Positions 1 through 6,228 are shown, counted from the first letter of the stretch. The stretch: 11,226 bases of DNA from an uncultured Synechococcus sp. (GCA_913020095.1 CAJWAH010000034.1:1-11226), one strand, 5' to 3'. The notes: generated by a model from the sequence alone, not told the origin. Numbers and translations: made by a program.

Positions 1-358
1 CCAACCAAATCCAGTCCGGCTGATCCACCAACTGCGGCAGCATCGATGCGGCACCAGCGCGGTAAGCCAACAGCCCAAAACCAGCACAGCCCAGCAGCCA
101 AAACAGCTGCAAGGTCCGGTGCAATGGCACCAAATAGATGTGAACCCAGCGCAGCGCACCGCCCAAACCGGCAGCCATCAACAGCAACCAGGGCCAGCAC
201 CAGCTCGGCCCGAGCCATCGCCACTGCACCAGCAACGCCACCTGGGCCAGCGCCACCAACAACAAGCTCAACCGATAGGCCAACACTTCACGGCGATGCT
301 CCCCCGTCACCGTGTAGGGGCCATAGACACCTTCGTAGACAACCGGAGCGACGCTCAT
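1..358 (-). CDS. DUF2301 integral membrane protein, C-terminus beyond the window
   Basis: Open minus-strand frame from an ATG at 358 to the window edge, giving the first 119 residues. It opens with VYEGVYGPYTVTGEHRREV, followed by about three hydrophobic segments (roughly residues 30-47, 52-70 and 83-103). Between the second and third lies WVHIYLVPLHRTLQLFW, the most recognisable stretch of cyanobacterial DUF2301 membrane proteins. Members are usually around 200 residues, so roughly half is missing. Its ATG overlaps the TGA of the glutathione S-transferase gene (ATGA, 355-358), so the two are very probably translated together. The molecular function of the family is unknown. Family membership comes from remembered motif pattern, not a search. 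Confidence 0.8.
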   Translation of the reverse strand, partial: MSVAPVVYEGVYGPYTVTGEHRREVLAYRLSLLLVALAQVALLVQWRWLGPSWCWPWLLLMAAGLGGALRWVHIYLVPLHRTLQLFWLLGCAGFGLLAYRAGAASMLPQLVDQPDWIWL

Positions 359-1353
359 GTCTCCATTGTGGTGGGAATTGGCCGGCTCACCAACTGCTGC
401 AAGGCGGCGCCATCCATCGGTCCAGCCGGCACCAGAGCAGAGGGCCGCAGGGGGAACAGCGCTCCGAAATAGTCGGTGCGCCAAGCCAGCGGATCACAGG
501 TCTCCAGCACCCCCGGCAAATCCAGGAAACGGGCCCGCCACTGCCACAGCGCCGGGAAACTCCACAGCGGCTGGCGGCTGCAGCCAAACAGCGGGGCATA
601 CACCTGCTCCCAACGGATCAAGGTGGGAAACAAGCGCACATCCGCCAGCGTCAGTTGCGCGCCACACAGCCATGGCCCATGGGCCGACAGGGTCTCCTCC
701 AGGGCTTGGAGGGCCGCAAAAAGCGCGGCCTCAGCCCGCCCATAGGCGGGTTGGGTGCGGGCAAACCCGCAGCGATAGACGCCGTCGTTGAGGGAGTGCT
801 GCAACTGCTGCGACCACTGCTCAATAGCCTCCAGCAGAGGCTCCGGTTCCAAATCCATCGCTGAGCCGGGCCAGCGGTTGAGCAGCTGCACCAACTCCGC
901 ACTCTCATTGCTGAGGATCACCGGTGAGCGCGATTCGCTGCCTGGATCGAGCAACAGCGGCACCGTGGCGCGCTGCTGCGGGTTGGCCCCAGCCAAGCGA
1001 TAGAGCTCCTGCAAGCTGCGGCAGCCCAACAGCGGCTCAGGAAAGACCCAGCGCCCAGCCTGCGGATCGGGCTCCACCAACACCAGAGCCACGGCATCAG
1101 CCAGGCCACAGAGCTGATGCACCAGGCGGGTGCGATGGGCCCAAGGACAGCTGCGGCCAATGATCAACAGCGGACGTTGAACGGTTGTGGTGCACTGCTG
1201 CAGCAATGGCTCGAGTGGGCGTCCAGCGAACTGAGATGGCCGGCGCTGGTAGTTGCCCTCCGCATCAGCCGGAGCCAAGCCATCCATCAGGCGTTGCCAT
1301 TGCCACCACCAGAGGCAACGGGCCGTGGCCACCAGCTGGGGAGGAATGGTCAC
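355..1353 (-). CDS. Glutathionyl-hydroquinone reductase (xi-class glutathione S-transferase, YqjG/ECM4-like)
   Basis: 332 residues, the usual length for this family. The thioredoxin-fold part carries GRSCPWAHRT with the catalytic Cys69 in the family motif CPWAHR. It is followed by a VP turn (131-132) and NES (149-151), expected to hold glutathione. The helical domain carries NDGVYRCGFA (189-198) and LTLADVRLFPTLIRWEQVY, both hallmarks of glutathionyl-hydroquinone reductases. Such cytosolic enzymes reduce glutathionyl-hydroquinones to hydroquinones through the active-site cysteine; in a phototroph this suggests quinone repair or detoxification (inference). The start is GTG at 1353; an in-frame stop lies 27 bases upstream (1378-1380), so little extension is possible. 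The stop overlaps the DUF2301 start by four bases. The natural substrate cannot be told from sequence. Confidence 0.9.
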   Translation of the reverse strand: MTIPPQLVATARCLWWWQWQRLMDGLAPADAEGNYQRRPSQFAGRPLEPLLQQCTTTVQRPLLIIGRSCPWAHRTRLVHQLCGLADAVALVLVEPDPQAGRWVFPEPLLGCRSLQELYRLAGANPQQRATVPLLLDPGSESRSPVILSNESAELVQLLNRWPGSAMDLEPEPLLEAIEQWSQQLQHSLNDGVYRCGFARTQPAYGRAEAALFAALQALEETLSAHGPWLCGAQLTLADVRLFPTLIRWEQVYAPLFGCSRQPLWSFPALWQWRARFLDLPGVLETCDPLAWRTDYFGALFPLRPSALVPAGPMDGAALQQLVSRPIPTTMET

Positions 1354-1482
1354 AACACAAAACCCTCGACCACCACGTCATGGCGTTCAGCCCAAAGCTA
1401 GGAAGTCGTTTTGGATTTGCCCCACCAGATCGGTGATGGGACACTGGCCTGATTCGTTTGGGCCTTAGGGCCGCCAAAGCAT

Positions 1483-2619
1483 TTGCCAGTGGGGCGGGCC
1501 AGCAGCATTGCCAAGGTGATCGGCATCAATGTGGCCGGCCTTGCGCTGGCCTTGGTGGGCGCAGAAATCGCCTTGCGCATCATCAAGCCTGAGGCCCTAC
1601 AAGCCCGGCTGAAGATGAATGAACTCATGCGTCAGGGGCCTGCCCAAGCGCAAGGTTTATTTGATTCAACAACATTTCGATTTGAACCCAACAGCCAGGG
1701 GCAGCAACTCCATACCGAATACCAACATTCGGTTCAACACGATCGCTACGGCTGGAGAAATCCCTGCTTTGACTTCACAAAGCCAGCTTCAGCCGTCGTC
1801 ATTGGGGACAGTTATACCTACGGAATCGGGGTCAGCGACGACGACCTCATGCAATGCCAAGCCAGCGATCTTGACCCAACTCAGAATATTTATGCCCTAG
1901 GGCTTCCTGGGGCCAACATCCCTCAATACATCAACATCCTCAAGACCCAAGCCAGCACCATTGGCAAGGTCAACGCCAACAACCAACCCATTGACCTCAT
2001 GCTCTGCATGGGCAATGACTACGAAGGCCTGATCGCTTACGGGAAAGCCACTGATGCCACAGAAGGAAAACCCTCAGGACCACTGCCATCACTGAACCAC
2101 ACGGGCCTCAAAGCCAAGCTTTCAAGCTTCAACTCCTGGGTGATGGAGCAGCCCTGGATTGCAGATTTGAACTTGGTCCAAGCAGCCAAACTGGCTGCAA
2201 TGCAAGGCGGAAGCATCAAAGACCACGGCAGTTACTACAGCAACTACGGTGGTCAAACGTTTTATAAAACCAATAGCCCAAGTGATGCCAAAGATCTGCG
2301 GCTCGCCCTGCAGAGAATCCAAGCGAATTTCAAACGCGAAGGGGTTCAGCTAGGTCAAATCATCCTGATCCCCGATGGTTCTGAAATTTCGACAGCCCGC
2401 CTCAAGCGAGATGGCCAACTCGGTGGATTTAGCCCTGATGCGATTGATGTGGATCACAAATACGATCAGCTCCTTCAAGCCTGCTCAGCCGAGAACATTT
2501 CATGCGTTGATTTTCGATCTCAGCTCAGCGGTGAGGACTACTACGAGTTTGACGGCCATTTCCGGCCCAATGGCGTCAAGGTGATGAGTCAAGTGTTTAT
2601 CGACGCCAAAACCCCATAG
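1483..2619 (+). CDS. Membrane-anchored SGNH/GDSL-type hydrolase-like protein
   Basis: 378 residues if started at TTG 1483; GTG at 1489 is an equally possible start, and an in-frame stop at 1450-1452 bounds extension. Residues about 10-33 form one hydrophobic helix, likely a signal anchor placing the rest outside the cytoplasm. SGNH blocks are visible in order: VVIGDSYTYGIGV with nucleophile Ser110 (block I), LPGANIPQY around 141-149 (block II Gly), CMGNDY with Gly177-Asn178-Asp179 (block III), and DGHFRPNG with Asp357 and His359 (block V). All four catalytic elements are therefore present. Families of this kind deacylate or acylate surface polysaccharides or lipids, but the substrate is not apparent. 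GC is clearly lower than in flanking genes (27 of 60 in 2221-2280 against 41 of 60 in 541-600). It stands alone, with a divergent gene upstream and a convergent one downstream. Confidence 0.83.
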   Translation: MPVGRASSIAKVIGINVAGLALALVGAEIALRIIKPEALQARLKMNELMRQGPAQAQGLFDSTTFRFEPNSQGQQLHTEYQHSVQHDRYGWRNPCFDFTKPASAVVIGDSYTYGIGVSDDDLMQCQASDLDPTQNIYALGLPGANIPQYINILKTQASTIGKVNANNQPIDLMLCMGNDYEGLIAYGKATDATEGKPSGPLPSLNHTGLKAKLSSFNSWVMEQPWIADLNLVQAAKLAAMQGGSIKDHGSYYSNYGGQTFYKTNSPSDAKDLRLALQRIQANFKREGVQLGQIILIPDGSEISTARLKRDGQLGGFSPDAIDVDHKYDQLLQACSAENISCVDFRSQLSGEDYYEFDGHFRPNGVKVMSQVFIDAKTP

Positions 2620-2654
2620 GAGATCAACACCGAGACGGGCAGCCAAATCGATTG

Positions 2655-3578
2655 TTAACGCTCTGTTGATGGCTCAAGGCGGTAGACATCCCCTCGCCGT
2701 TGCCGAGAGGTGGGAATGGCAGCCCGAGCTGCCGTGATTTGATCGAGATCCAGCTCGGCGTGAACCACCTCCTCACCGATGCCCGCCTCCGCCAGGATGT
2801 GGCCCCAGGGATCCACCACCAGCGAGTGGCCATAACTGGGGTAATCACTCGAATCCTGCGGGGGCCTGGCGCTGCAGCAGGCCAGCACAAAACACTGGGT
2901 ATCGACGGCGCGCGCTCGCATCACCAGATGCCAATGCAATGGGCCTGTGGTGGTGCTGAAACCCGCCGGGCAAGCGATCACATCACAGCTCAGCTGCTGC
3001 TGCATCAGCAGCGCCAACTCCGGAAATCGAATGTCGTAGCAGATCTGCAGGCCAAGATTGGGCGGGGTTGCAGCACCACTGTTCAGGGGATCCCCCACAC
3101 CCGAGAGAACGGTGATCTGATCGCCCGCCGTCAGGCTGTCTGACTCATGGAAGTGGATTCCACCGGGAATATCCACATCAAATAGATGCATCTTGCGGTG
3201 CTTGGCCAGCAAACAGCCAGCGGGGCTGATCACTGTGGCTGTATTGAAAATGCGCCCATCACTGCTGCATTCCGGAATCGAGCCAGCGATCACGCTGACC
3301 CGATGGCTGACAGCAAAGTCGGCCACCAGCTTGAGGGACTCTGAGGGCCCATCGCGCAGATCAGCACCAAGCTCTGGAATGGGCTCGGCAAACTCGGCGA
3401 AGCGCTCCGCCTGATAGGGCGAATTCCACACTTCAGGCAGCATCAACAACTTGGGCGTGCGAGGCGTCCCCGCCTGAGTCATCGCCTGCTCGAGCCAATG
3501 GCGCACCTGTTGTCGATTGACCTGTGGCTCAGGGCTCACCTGGAACTGCACCAGAGCCACGGGCCAGAGCTGGCTCAT
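2655..3578 (-). CDS. Omega-amidase, Nit2-like member of the nitrilase superfamily
   Basis: 307 residues, slightly longer than typical Nit2 (about 275). The nitrilase catalytic triad is complete: Glu49 in LPEVWNSPY, Lys129 in HRKMHLFD and Cys180 in ICYDIRFPEL. The stretches HRKMHLFDVDIPGGI, ESDSLTAGD, TTGPLHWHL and RARAVD match the Nit2 branch rather than nitrilases or N-carbamoylases. Nit2 enzymes hydrolyse alpha-ketoglutaramate and alpha-ketosuccinamate to 2-oxoglutarate or oxaloacetate plus ammonia, clearing side products of glutamine and asparagine transaminases in the cytosol. The Nit1 deaminated-glutathione amidase is a near relative that cannot be fully excluded. The ATG at 3578 overlaps the stop of the upstream cupin gene by four bases (ATGA, 3575-3578). 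The downstream neighbour is convergent, with 35 bases between and no clear terminator. Confidence 0.9.
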   Translation of the reverse strand: MSQLWPVALVQFQVSPEPQVNRQQVRHWLEQAMTQAGTPRTPKLLMLPEVWNSPYQAERFAEFAEPIPELGADLRDGPSESLKLVADFAVSHRVSVIAGSIPECSSDGRIFNTATVISPAGCLLAKHRKMHLFDVDIPGGIHFHESDSLTAGDQITVLSGVGDPLNSGAATPPNLGLQICYDIRFPELALLMQQQLSCDVIACPAGFSTTTGPLHWHLVMRARAVDTQCFVLACCSARPPQDSSDYPSYGHSLVVDPWGHILAEAGIGEEVVHAELDLDQITAARAAIPTSRQRRGDVYRLEPSTER

Positions 3579-4021
3579 GGTTGTGCCACAGGCTTTTGGA
3601 GCACGGTGGTGGGCATGCCTTCCACCCCTGCATAAAAGACCACCACCTCGACATCCTCAGCGCCGATGGCCTGGCCGGTGTGCACCGTGTCGATCACCTC
3701 GACAATGGCCTCACCTGTCTGAAACACCTTGGTGGTGCCGTCTTTGAGGTTGAGCGCCAAGGTGCCGCGCAAGATCACCGCTGCATTGATGACGGGGTGC
3801 GTGTGCCAAGGCAGCACCACACCGGCTGGGATACCAATGCGCAGCACTTTCACCTGAGGCTGCCCCCGGGGATACGAGGGCAAGGGCTGCCCGTCCCATT
3901 GCTGGCTTGCATTGGCCAGCTCCTCCACCGTGACGCCCAAATCAGCAGCCCCATGGCCGTCGTGCGCCAATAACGGCGATGGCGACAAGCTCAACAGCAA
4001 AGCCAACGGAACAAACCGCAT
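3575..4021 (-). CDS. Exported cupin-domain protein
   Basis: 148 residues from ATG 4021. A TTG one codon upstream (4024) is possible but less likely. The N-terminus has a signal peptide: MRF, a leucine-rich core, then a likely cleavage after LLA before HDGHG. The single cupin barrel carries LPWHTHPVINAAVIL (two metal-ligand histidines, His73 and His75) and a third histidine in VIDTVHTGQ (His114). The usual Glu of cupin motif 1 is replaced by Asn or Ala, as in many HTHP-type cupins, and the Asn of motif 2 is absent. It is therefore a periplasmic or secreted small cupin with a probable metal site; enzyme or sensor role unknown. The stop overlaps the start of the omega-amidase gene. No convincing Shine-Dalgarno sequence precedes the start. 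Confidence 0.8.
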   Translation of the reverse strand: MRFVPLALLLSLSPSPLLAHDGHGAADLGVTVEELANASQQWDGQPLPSYPRGQPQVKVLRIGIPAGVVLPWHTHPVINAAVILRGTLALNLKDGTTKVFQTGEAIVEVIDTVHTGQAIGAEDVEVVVFYAGVEGMPTTVLQKPVAQP

Positions 4022-4024
4022 CAA

Positions 4025-4441
4025 AGGAGCCTGTCTGAATGAAGACTATTCAGTGCAGAGCTTGGTTCTTGGCTGCTTAAGCCATCTTTTGAATTTTGCG
4101 GGGGGAGCGTTGGCGGAACGAATTCCCCCCTCAGCCCACGGGGCTTGCTGTGGACCTCAGTGGAAATTCGCACCGTTTCGATCTGAAAAACGTTCTTTGG
4201 GCTACCGGAGCAGCAAGCTTCAGGGGCTTCTCAGTGAGTTCTCAGATCTTGCCGATGACTGAGCAACTGGCGACAACAATGCGAACTAAAAGAGTAGAAA
4301 CGTCTGTACTTCTCCCCATTGTTCGGCTTTTGTCGTCGATGCCACATTTCAGCGGCTGATTGTCTCGCTAACTGAAGAAGTAAGGCCTGTTGCAACGGGT
4401 CTTCAACATGGGCACTGGCACCTGTGAGCAGCGGGTGCTTT
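4025..4441. other. AT-richer intergenic region with hairpin and opposing terminator
   Basis: About 400 bases between the cupin start and the 72-residue membrane protein gene, with visibly lower GC and no convincing long gene. It contains a perfect arm pair GGGGGGA (4100-4106) / TCCCCCC (4124-4130) with a second inner stem CGTT/AACG (4108-4111 / 4117-4120). It also holds the palindromes GCTTAAGC (about 4075-4082) and GTTGCAAC, and a plus-strand intrinsic terminator near 4418-4446. A 13-residue plus-strand ORF (4039-4080) begins 9 bases after AGGAG. A minus-strand 74-residue ORF (4231-4455) is listed separately. The region could hold a plus-strand small RNA, the leader of the cupin transcript, or decayed sequence; I could not match it to tmRNA, 6S, SRP or RNase P RNA by eye. 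Confidence 0.5.
4100..4130. repeat. Inverted repeat forming a two-part hairpin
   Basis: Seven-base arms GGGGGGA and TCCCCCC flank an inner CGTT-GGCGG-AACG stem-loop. No T-run follows on either strand, so it is not an intrinsic terminator. On the minus strand it would lie about 80-110 bases upstream of the cupin start codon. Confidence 0.6.
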
Positions 4442-4455
4442 TTATTGGGATTCAT
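4231..4455 (-). CDS. Doubtful 74-residue ORF overlapping the end of the small membrane protein gene
   Basis: An ATG (4453-4455) lies inside the last codons of the 72-residue gene, in another frame, giving a 14-base overlap that could allow re-initiation. Residues about 17-45 (EDPLQQALLLQLARQSAAEMW and onward) look like an amphipathic helix. The C-terminal half is rich in Arg, Ser, His, Tyr and Cys and looks less like a selected protein. No Shine-Dalgarno sequence is visible, and the opposite strand carries a terminator candidate in the same place. It is listed because an overlapping minus-strand start in this compact genome is plausible. It may be a chance frame. Confidence 0.25.
   Translation of the reverse strand: MNPNKKHPLLTGASAHVEDPLQQALLLQLARQSAAEMWHRRQKPNNGEKYRRFYSFSSHCCRQLLSHRQDLRTH
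4418..4446 (+). terminator. Plus-strand intrinsic terminator candidate
   Basis: Arms GCAC (4418-4421) and GTGC (4435-4438), with an inner CTG/CAG stem closing a TGAG loop and a small CGG bulge, are followed directly by TTTTTATT (4439-4446). It faces rightwards although the neighbouring genes on both sides of the gap are on the minus strand, and its T-run overlaps the 3' end of the 72-residue gene. The stem is short, so strength is uncertain. Confidence 0.5.
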
Positions 4456-4660
4456 CGTTCTGTTGCTGTCGCATCAACCAACGCCGATCAGCCCACTGGG
4501 TCAACACATAGACAGCAACAAACATCGGCAAATAAGCCACCCACATGTTGCTCAGCTCCAGGCCGCTGTTATTGATCAGCACCAAGCCTGAATAACTCAA
4601 CAGCCCATAAATCCCGGCGCGGCGAATCGCGCCAATGGCTTTGGATGCGCCCGATGCCAT
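4442..4660 (-). CDS. Small two-helix membrane protein, unknown function
   Basis: 72 residues from ATG 4660. A short basic N-terminus (KAIGAIRRAG) precedes a first hydrophobic segment, about residues 17-33 (IYGLLSYSGLVLINNSG). A second runs about 38-57 (NMWVAYLPMFVAVYVLTQWA), and the polar tail ends QQQNDESQ. The pattern predicts a helical hairpin in the inner or thylakoid membrane with the basic end cytoplasmic. I do not recognise the family. It is transcribed divergently from the exported 110-residue protein, with 93 bases between them. The Shine-Dalgarno sequence is poor. Confidence 0.62.
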   Translation of the reverse strand: MASGASKAIGAIRRAGIYGLLSYSGLVLINNSGLELSNMWVAYLPMFVAVYVLTQWADRRWLMRQQQNDESQ

Positions 4661-4741
4661 CTGTTGAATCCGAGGACGCCAAACCTACGGGAGATCAAGC
4701 CAAGCTGACAGCGGAAGGAGGCGCGGTCAGGCTGTGATTTT

Positions 4742-4746
4742 CAGGA
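4742..4746 (+). promoter_or_regulatory. Shine-Dalgarno sequence of the 110-residue exported protein
   Basis: AGGAG ends 7 bases before ATG 4754. It is one of the few strong ribosome-binding sites in the window and fixes the start of the following gene. Confidence 0.7.
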
Positions 4747-4753
4747 GCCACCC

Positions 4754-5086
4754 ATGCGCCACTGGATGACACTGCTTCTGGGCGCATCCGCGCTCATGCT
4801 GATGCCCCATTCAACGCAAGCTGCGCAGAACTGCGGGCCCGATGCCCGTTGGGTTCAAACCGGAGCAGCCCTGGGCGCGGGCTATTGCCAACCGAACGGG
4901 CGCCGTGATCATCAGGTTTGTGCCATTGGCTATCACTACGCCGGCGAGGGCATCTGCCGCCGCAATGGTGATTGGTGGGATGGCCGCCGCCCAATCAATT
5001 GGGGGCCTGAATACCGTCCTGGCCGGGCAGATGGCAGCGTGAGCTTCGAAGGCCCCAATGGTGGAAAGATCCGCGTGCGCTGGTAA
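4754..5086 (+). CDS. Small exported cysteine-containing protein, unknown function
   Basis: 110 residues. The N-terminus is a typical signal peptide (MRHWMTLLLGASALML, then a likely cleavage after TQA, near residue 23). The mature part is about 87 residues with four cysteines (Cys27, Cys45, Cys56, Cys68), enough for two disulfides. It is rich in Gly, Trp and Arg, with repeated short turns such as CRRNGDWWDGRRPINWG. The C-terminus SFEGPNGGKIRVRW looks like a beta-hairpin. The predicted location is the periplasm or outside. I do not recognise a family. It is followed 62 bases later by another small exported protein on the same strand. Confidence 0.7.
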   Translation: MRHWMTLLLGASALMLMPHSTQAAQNCGPDARWVQTGAALGAGYCQPNGRRDHQVCAIGYHYAGEGICRRNGDWWDGRRPINWGPEYRPGRADGSVSFEGPNGGKIRVRW

Positions 5087-5148
5087 CTCCCGCATGCGCT
5101 TCCAAGCGCGCCATCGATGGCCACCATGAGGCAAGAAGTTTTGTCGGC

Positions 5149-5394
5149 ATGCGCATACCCCTCGTCGTCATGGCCTCACTCCTGCTGGGCAGCCCGGCCA
5201 GCGTGGTGGCGCAACCTGATTTGGTGAACTGCGAAGACTTCGGCTTCGACGCGCCGATGAGCTGCCTTGATGGCGTGCAGCCCACGGCTGGTCCAGTGCC
5301 CAGCGAGGCCGACATGGCCGAGCCCGCCGGACCCGACGGTTGGGACTTTGGCGATGAACCGGGGGTTACCCCTGGATTGCTGATGCCGTTTTGA
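5149..5394 (+). CDS. Small acidic exported protein, unknown function
   Basis: 81 residues from ATG 5149, with the purine-rich GAGGCAAGAAG about 10 bases upstream. The first 22 residues form a signal peptide (MRIPLVVMASLLLG, then ASVVAQ). The mature part, about 59 residues, is acidic, has two cysteines (in VNCEDFGFD and MSCLDG) and is rich in Pro and Gly towards the end. The NCEDFGF stretch resembles the DLNCSDF segment found near excalibur-type calcium motifs, but the DxDxDGxxCE calcium motif itself is absent, so no such function is claimed. Its TGA overlaps a TTG that could start the next small ORF. Confidence 0.6.
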   Translation: MRIPLVVMASLLLGSPASVVAQPDLVNCEDFGFDAPMSCLDGVQPTAGPVPSEADMAEPAGPDGWDFGDEPGVTPGLLMPF

Positions 5395-5540
5395 GCTCCA
5401 ATCCAGCGCAGGGGTTGTCGCCAACTCACGCGAACGCGCTGATCGTCGGCCTCAGCCTGGTGGAGCGCGCTGCTGACACCGGCAATGTCAGCCCGGATGA
5501 ACTGCCACGTCAGGCACCGGACAACCCATTGGCGGAATGA
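5391..5540 (+). CDS. Possible 49-residue ORF overlapping the preceding gene by TTGA
   Basis: TTG at 5391 overlaps the stop of the acidic exported protein (TTGA, 5391-5394) and opens a 49-residue frame ending at TGA 5538-5540. Residues about 10-25 (THANALIVGLSLVERAA) could form one helix, followed by an acidic, proline-rich tail (VSPDELPRQAPDNPLAE). Third-codon GC is about two thirds, consistent with real coding in this genome, and the frame fills the gap up to the convergent YjbQ gene. The non-ATG start and small size make it uncertain; a TTG at 5412 is an alternative. It could also be the out-of-frame remainder of an originally longer gene. Confidence 0.35.
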   Translation: MSSNPAQGLSPTHANALIVGLSLVERAADTGNVSPDELPRQAPDNPLAE

Positions 5541-5550
5541 GAAGCCGGCT

Positions 5551-6018
5551 CTACGAGCCCAACAGATGCAGGGCAATGCGGCGGGATGATCCCCGCGCAC
5601 GCCACTCACACAGATACACGGCCTGCCAGATCCCGAGCTGTAGGCGCCCGCCAACCACACTCAGGTTCAAGGTTTGGGATGTCAGCGCTGTTCTGATGTG
5701 GGCCGGCATGTCGTCATCGCCTTCATCGTCATGGCGGTAGCGGTGATACCCCTCCCGCTCCCCCAGGGAATTCACCCCGATTTGAGGGGCGACGCGACGC
5801 ATCCAAGCCGCCAGATCCTCCAACACGCGGGGATCGGCGTTTTCGTTGATCGTTAACGACGCACTGGTGTGCAAGCAGGTGAGGTGCAGCACGCCCACAC
5901 CGATGCCAGTGGCAGCAATCCACTGATTCAGCTCTGGATCAATGCGCTGGAAACCCTCACCACGGGTGAGCACCTGCATCTCCTCATGGGCCTGCAGGAG
6001 GACGGCTTGCGGAGCCAT
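5551..6018 (-). CDS. YjbQ-family protein (UPF0047, secondary thiamine-phosphate synthase enzyme)
   Basis: 155 residues, slightly longer than typical members (about 135-145). The whole family signature is present: LHTSASLTINENADP (49-63), YRHDDEGDDDMPAHI (94-108) and GRLQLGIWQAVYLCEWR (124-140). Members form small trimeric beta-barrel-like proteins with conserved His, Asp and Glu residues thought to bind metal. The E. coli homologue has weak thiamine-phosphate synthase activity, but the physiological role is unsettled. It is cytosolic, with no signal or membrane segment. The ATG at 6018 directly follows the TGA of a 57-residue gene with no gap, and the pair lies behind a PPOX flavoprotein gene, suggesting one transcript. 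Confidence 0.92.
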   Translation of the reverse strand: MAPQAVLLQAHEEMQVLTRGEGFQRIDPELNQWIAATGIGVGVLHLTCLHTSASLTINENADPRVLEDLAAWMRRVAPQIGVNSLGEREGYHRYRHDDEGDDDMPAHIRTALTSQTLNLSVVGGRLQLGIWQAVYLCEWRARGSSRRIALHLLGS

Positions 6019-6192
6019 TCAGCTGATCGAAGGACTGCCTCCAGCCTGATCCTCGGTGGAGCACTGCAACAGGCCTTGGGCGGTGGGGTCCTGGGCACTC
6101 AGCCTCGCCAAAATCCGCTGCTGGTCAACGGGGGAGAGCTCCCCATCGGCAGCCCACTTGAGACTGGTGTCGTCGCGACGGATGGAATCCAT
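6019..6192 (-). CDS. 57-residue protein between the PPOX flavoprotein and YjbQ genes
   Basis: ATG at 6192 opens MDSIRRDDTSLKWAADGELS and ends ...AGGSPSIS at TGA 6019-6021, abutting the YjbQ ATG with no intervening base. Most of the product is predicted helical and acidic, with a central SPVDQQRILARLSAQDP stretch and one cysteine (Cys44). It has no signal or membrane segment. I do not recognise a domain. Support comes from coding-like codon use, exact abutment with the downstream gene and a gap of only 36 bases from the upstream one. The start codon sits beside an inverted repeat (listed separately), which may limit translation. Confidence 0.6.
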   Translation of the reverse strand: MDSIRRDDTSLKWAADGELSPVDQQRILARLSAQDPTAQGLLQCSTEDQAGGSPSIS

Positions 6193-6209
6193 GTCAGCGT
6201 TCTCTGACA
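6192..6209 (-). promoter_or_regulatory. Hairpin next to the start codon of the 57-residue gene
   Basis: On the minus-strand RNA, UGUCAG (6209-6204), a six-base loop AGAACG, then CUGACA (6197-6192), whose last base is the A of the AUG. The six-pair stem covers the position where a ribosome-binding site would lie. It may simply be chance, but it could hold back initiation. Confidence 0.35.
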
Positions 6210-6228
6210 GTGGCGAAAATTTAGGGGC

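Noticed and set aside
46..864. Long plus-strand open frame (272 codons)
   Set aside because: Antisense to the DUF2301 and hydroquinone reductase genes, with a low-complexity Pro/Gln/Arg product; a shadow typical of GC-rich DNA.
2700..3143. Plus-strand frame of 147 codons
   Set aside because: Lies antisense within the omega-amidase gene, whose catalytic triad and motifs are complete.
4022..4024. TTG start for the cupin one codon upstream
   Set aside because: It precedes an ATG directly; the ATG at 4021 is the simpler choice and gives the same signal peptide.
4039..4080. 13-codon plus-strand ORF behind AGGAG
   Set aside because: Too short to list as a gene, and the purine run may be chance; kept only as part of the intergenic finding.
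4025..4446. tmRNA (including the two-piece type), 6S, SRP or RNase P RNA
   Set aside because: I looked for the characteristic conserved segments and saw none, but a covariance search was not possible.
4664..4690. Sigma-70 promoter for the 110-residue exported protein
   Set aside because: TTGAAT has no acceptable -10 box at 16-18 bases.
5541..5560. Terminator between the convergent small ORF and YjbQ
   Set aside because: AGAAGCCGGCTCT is near-palindromic, but it has no loop and no T-run on either side.
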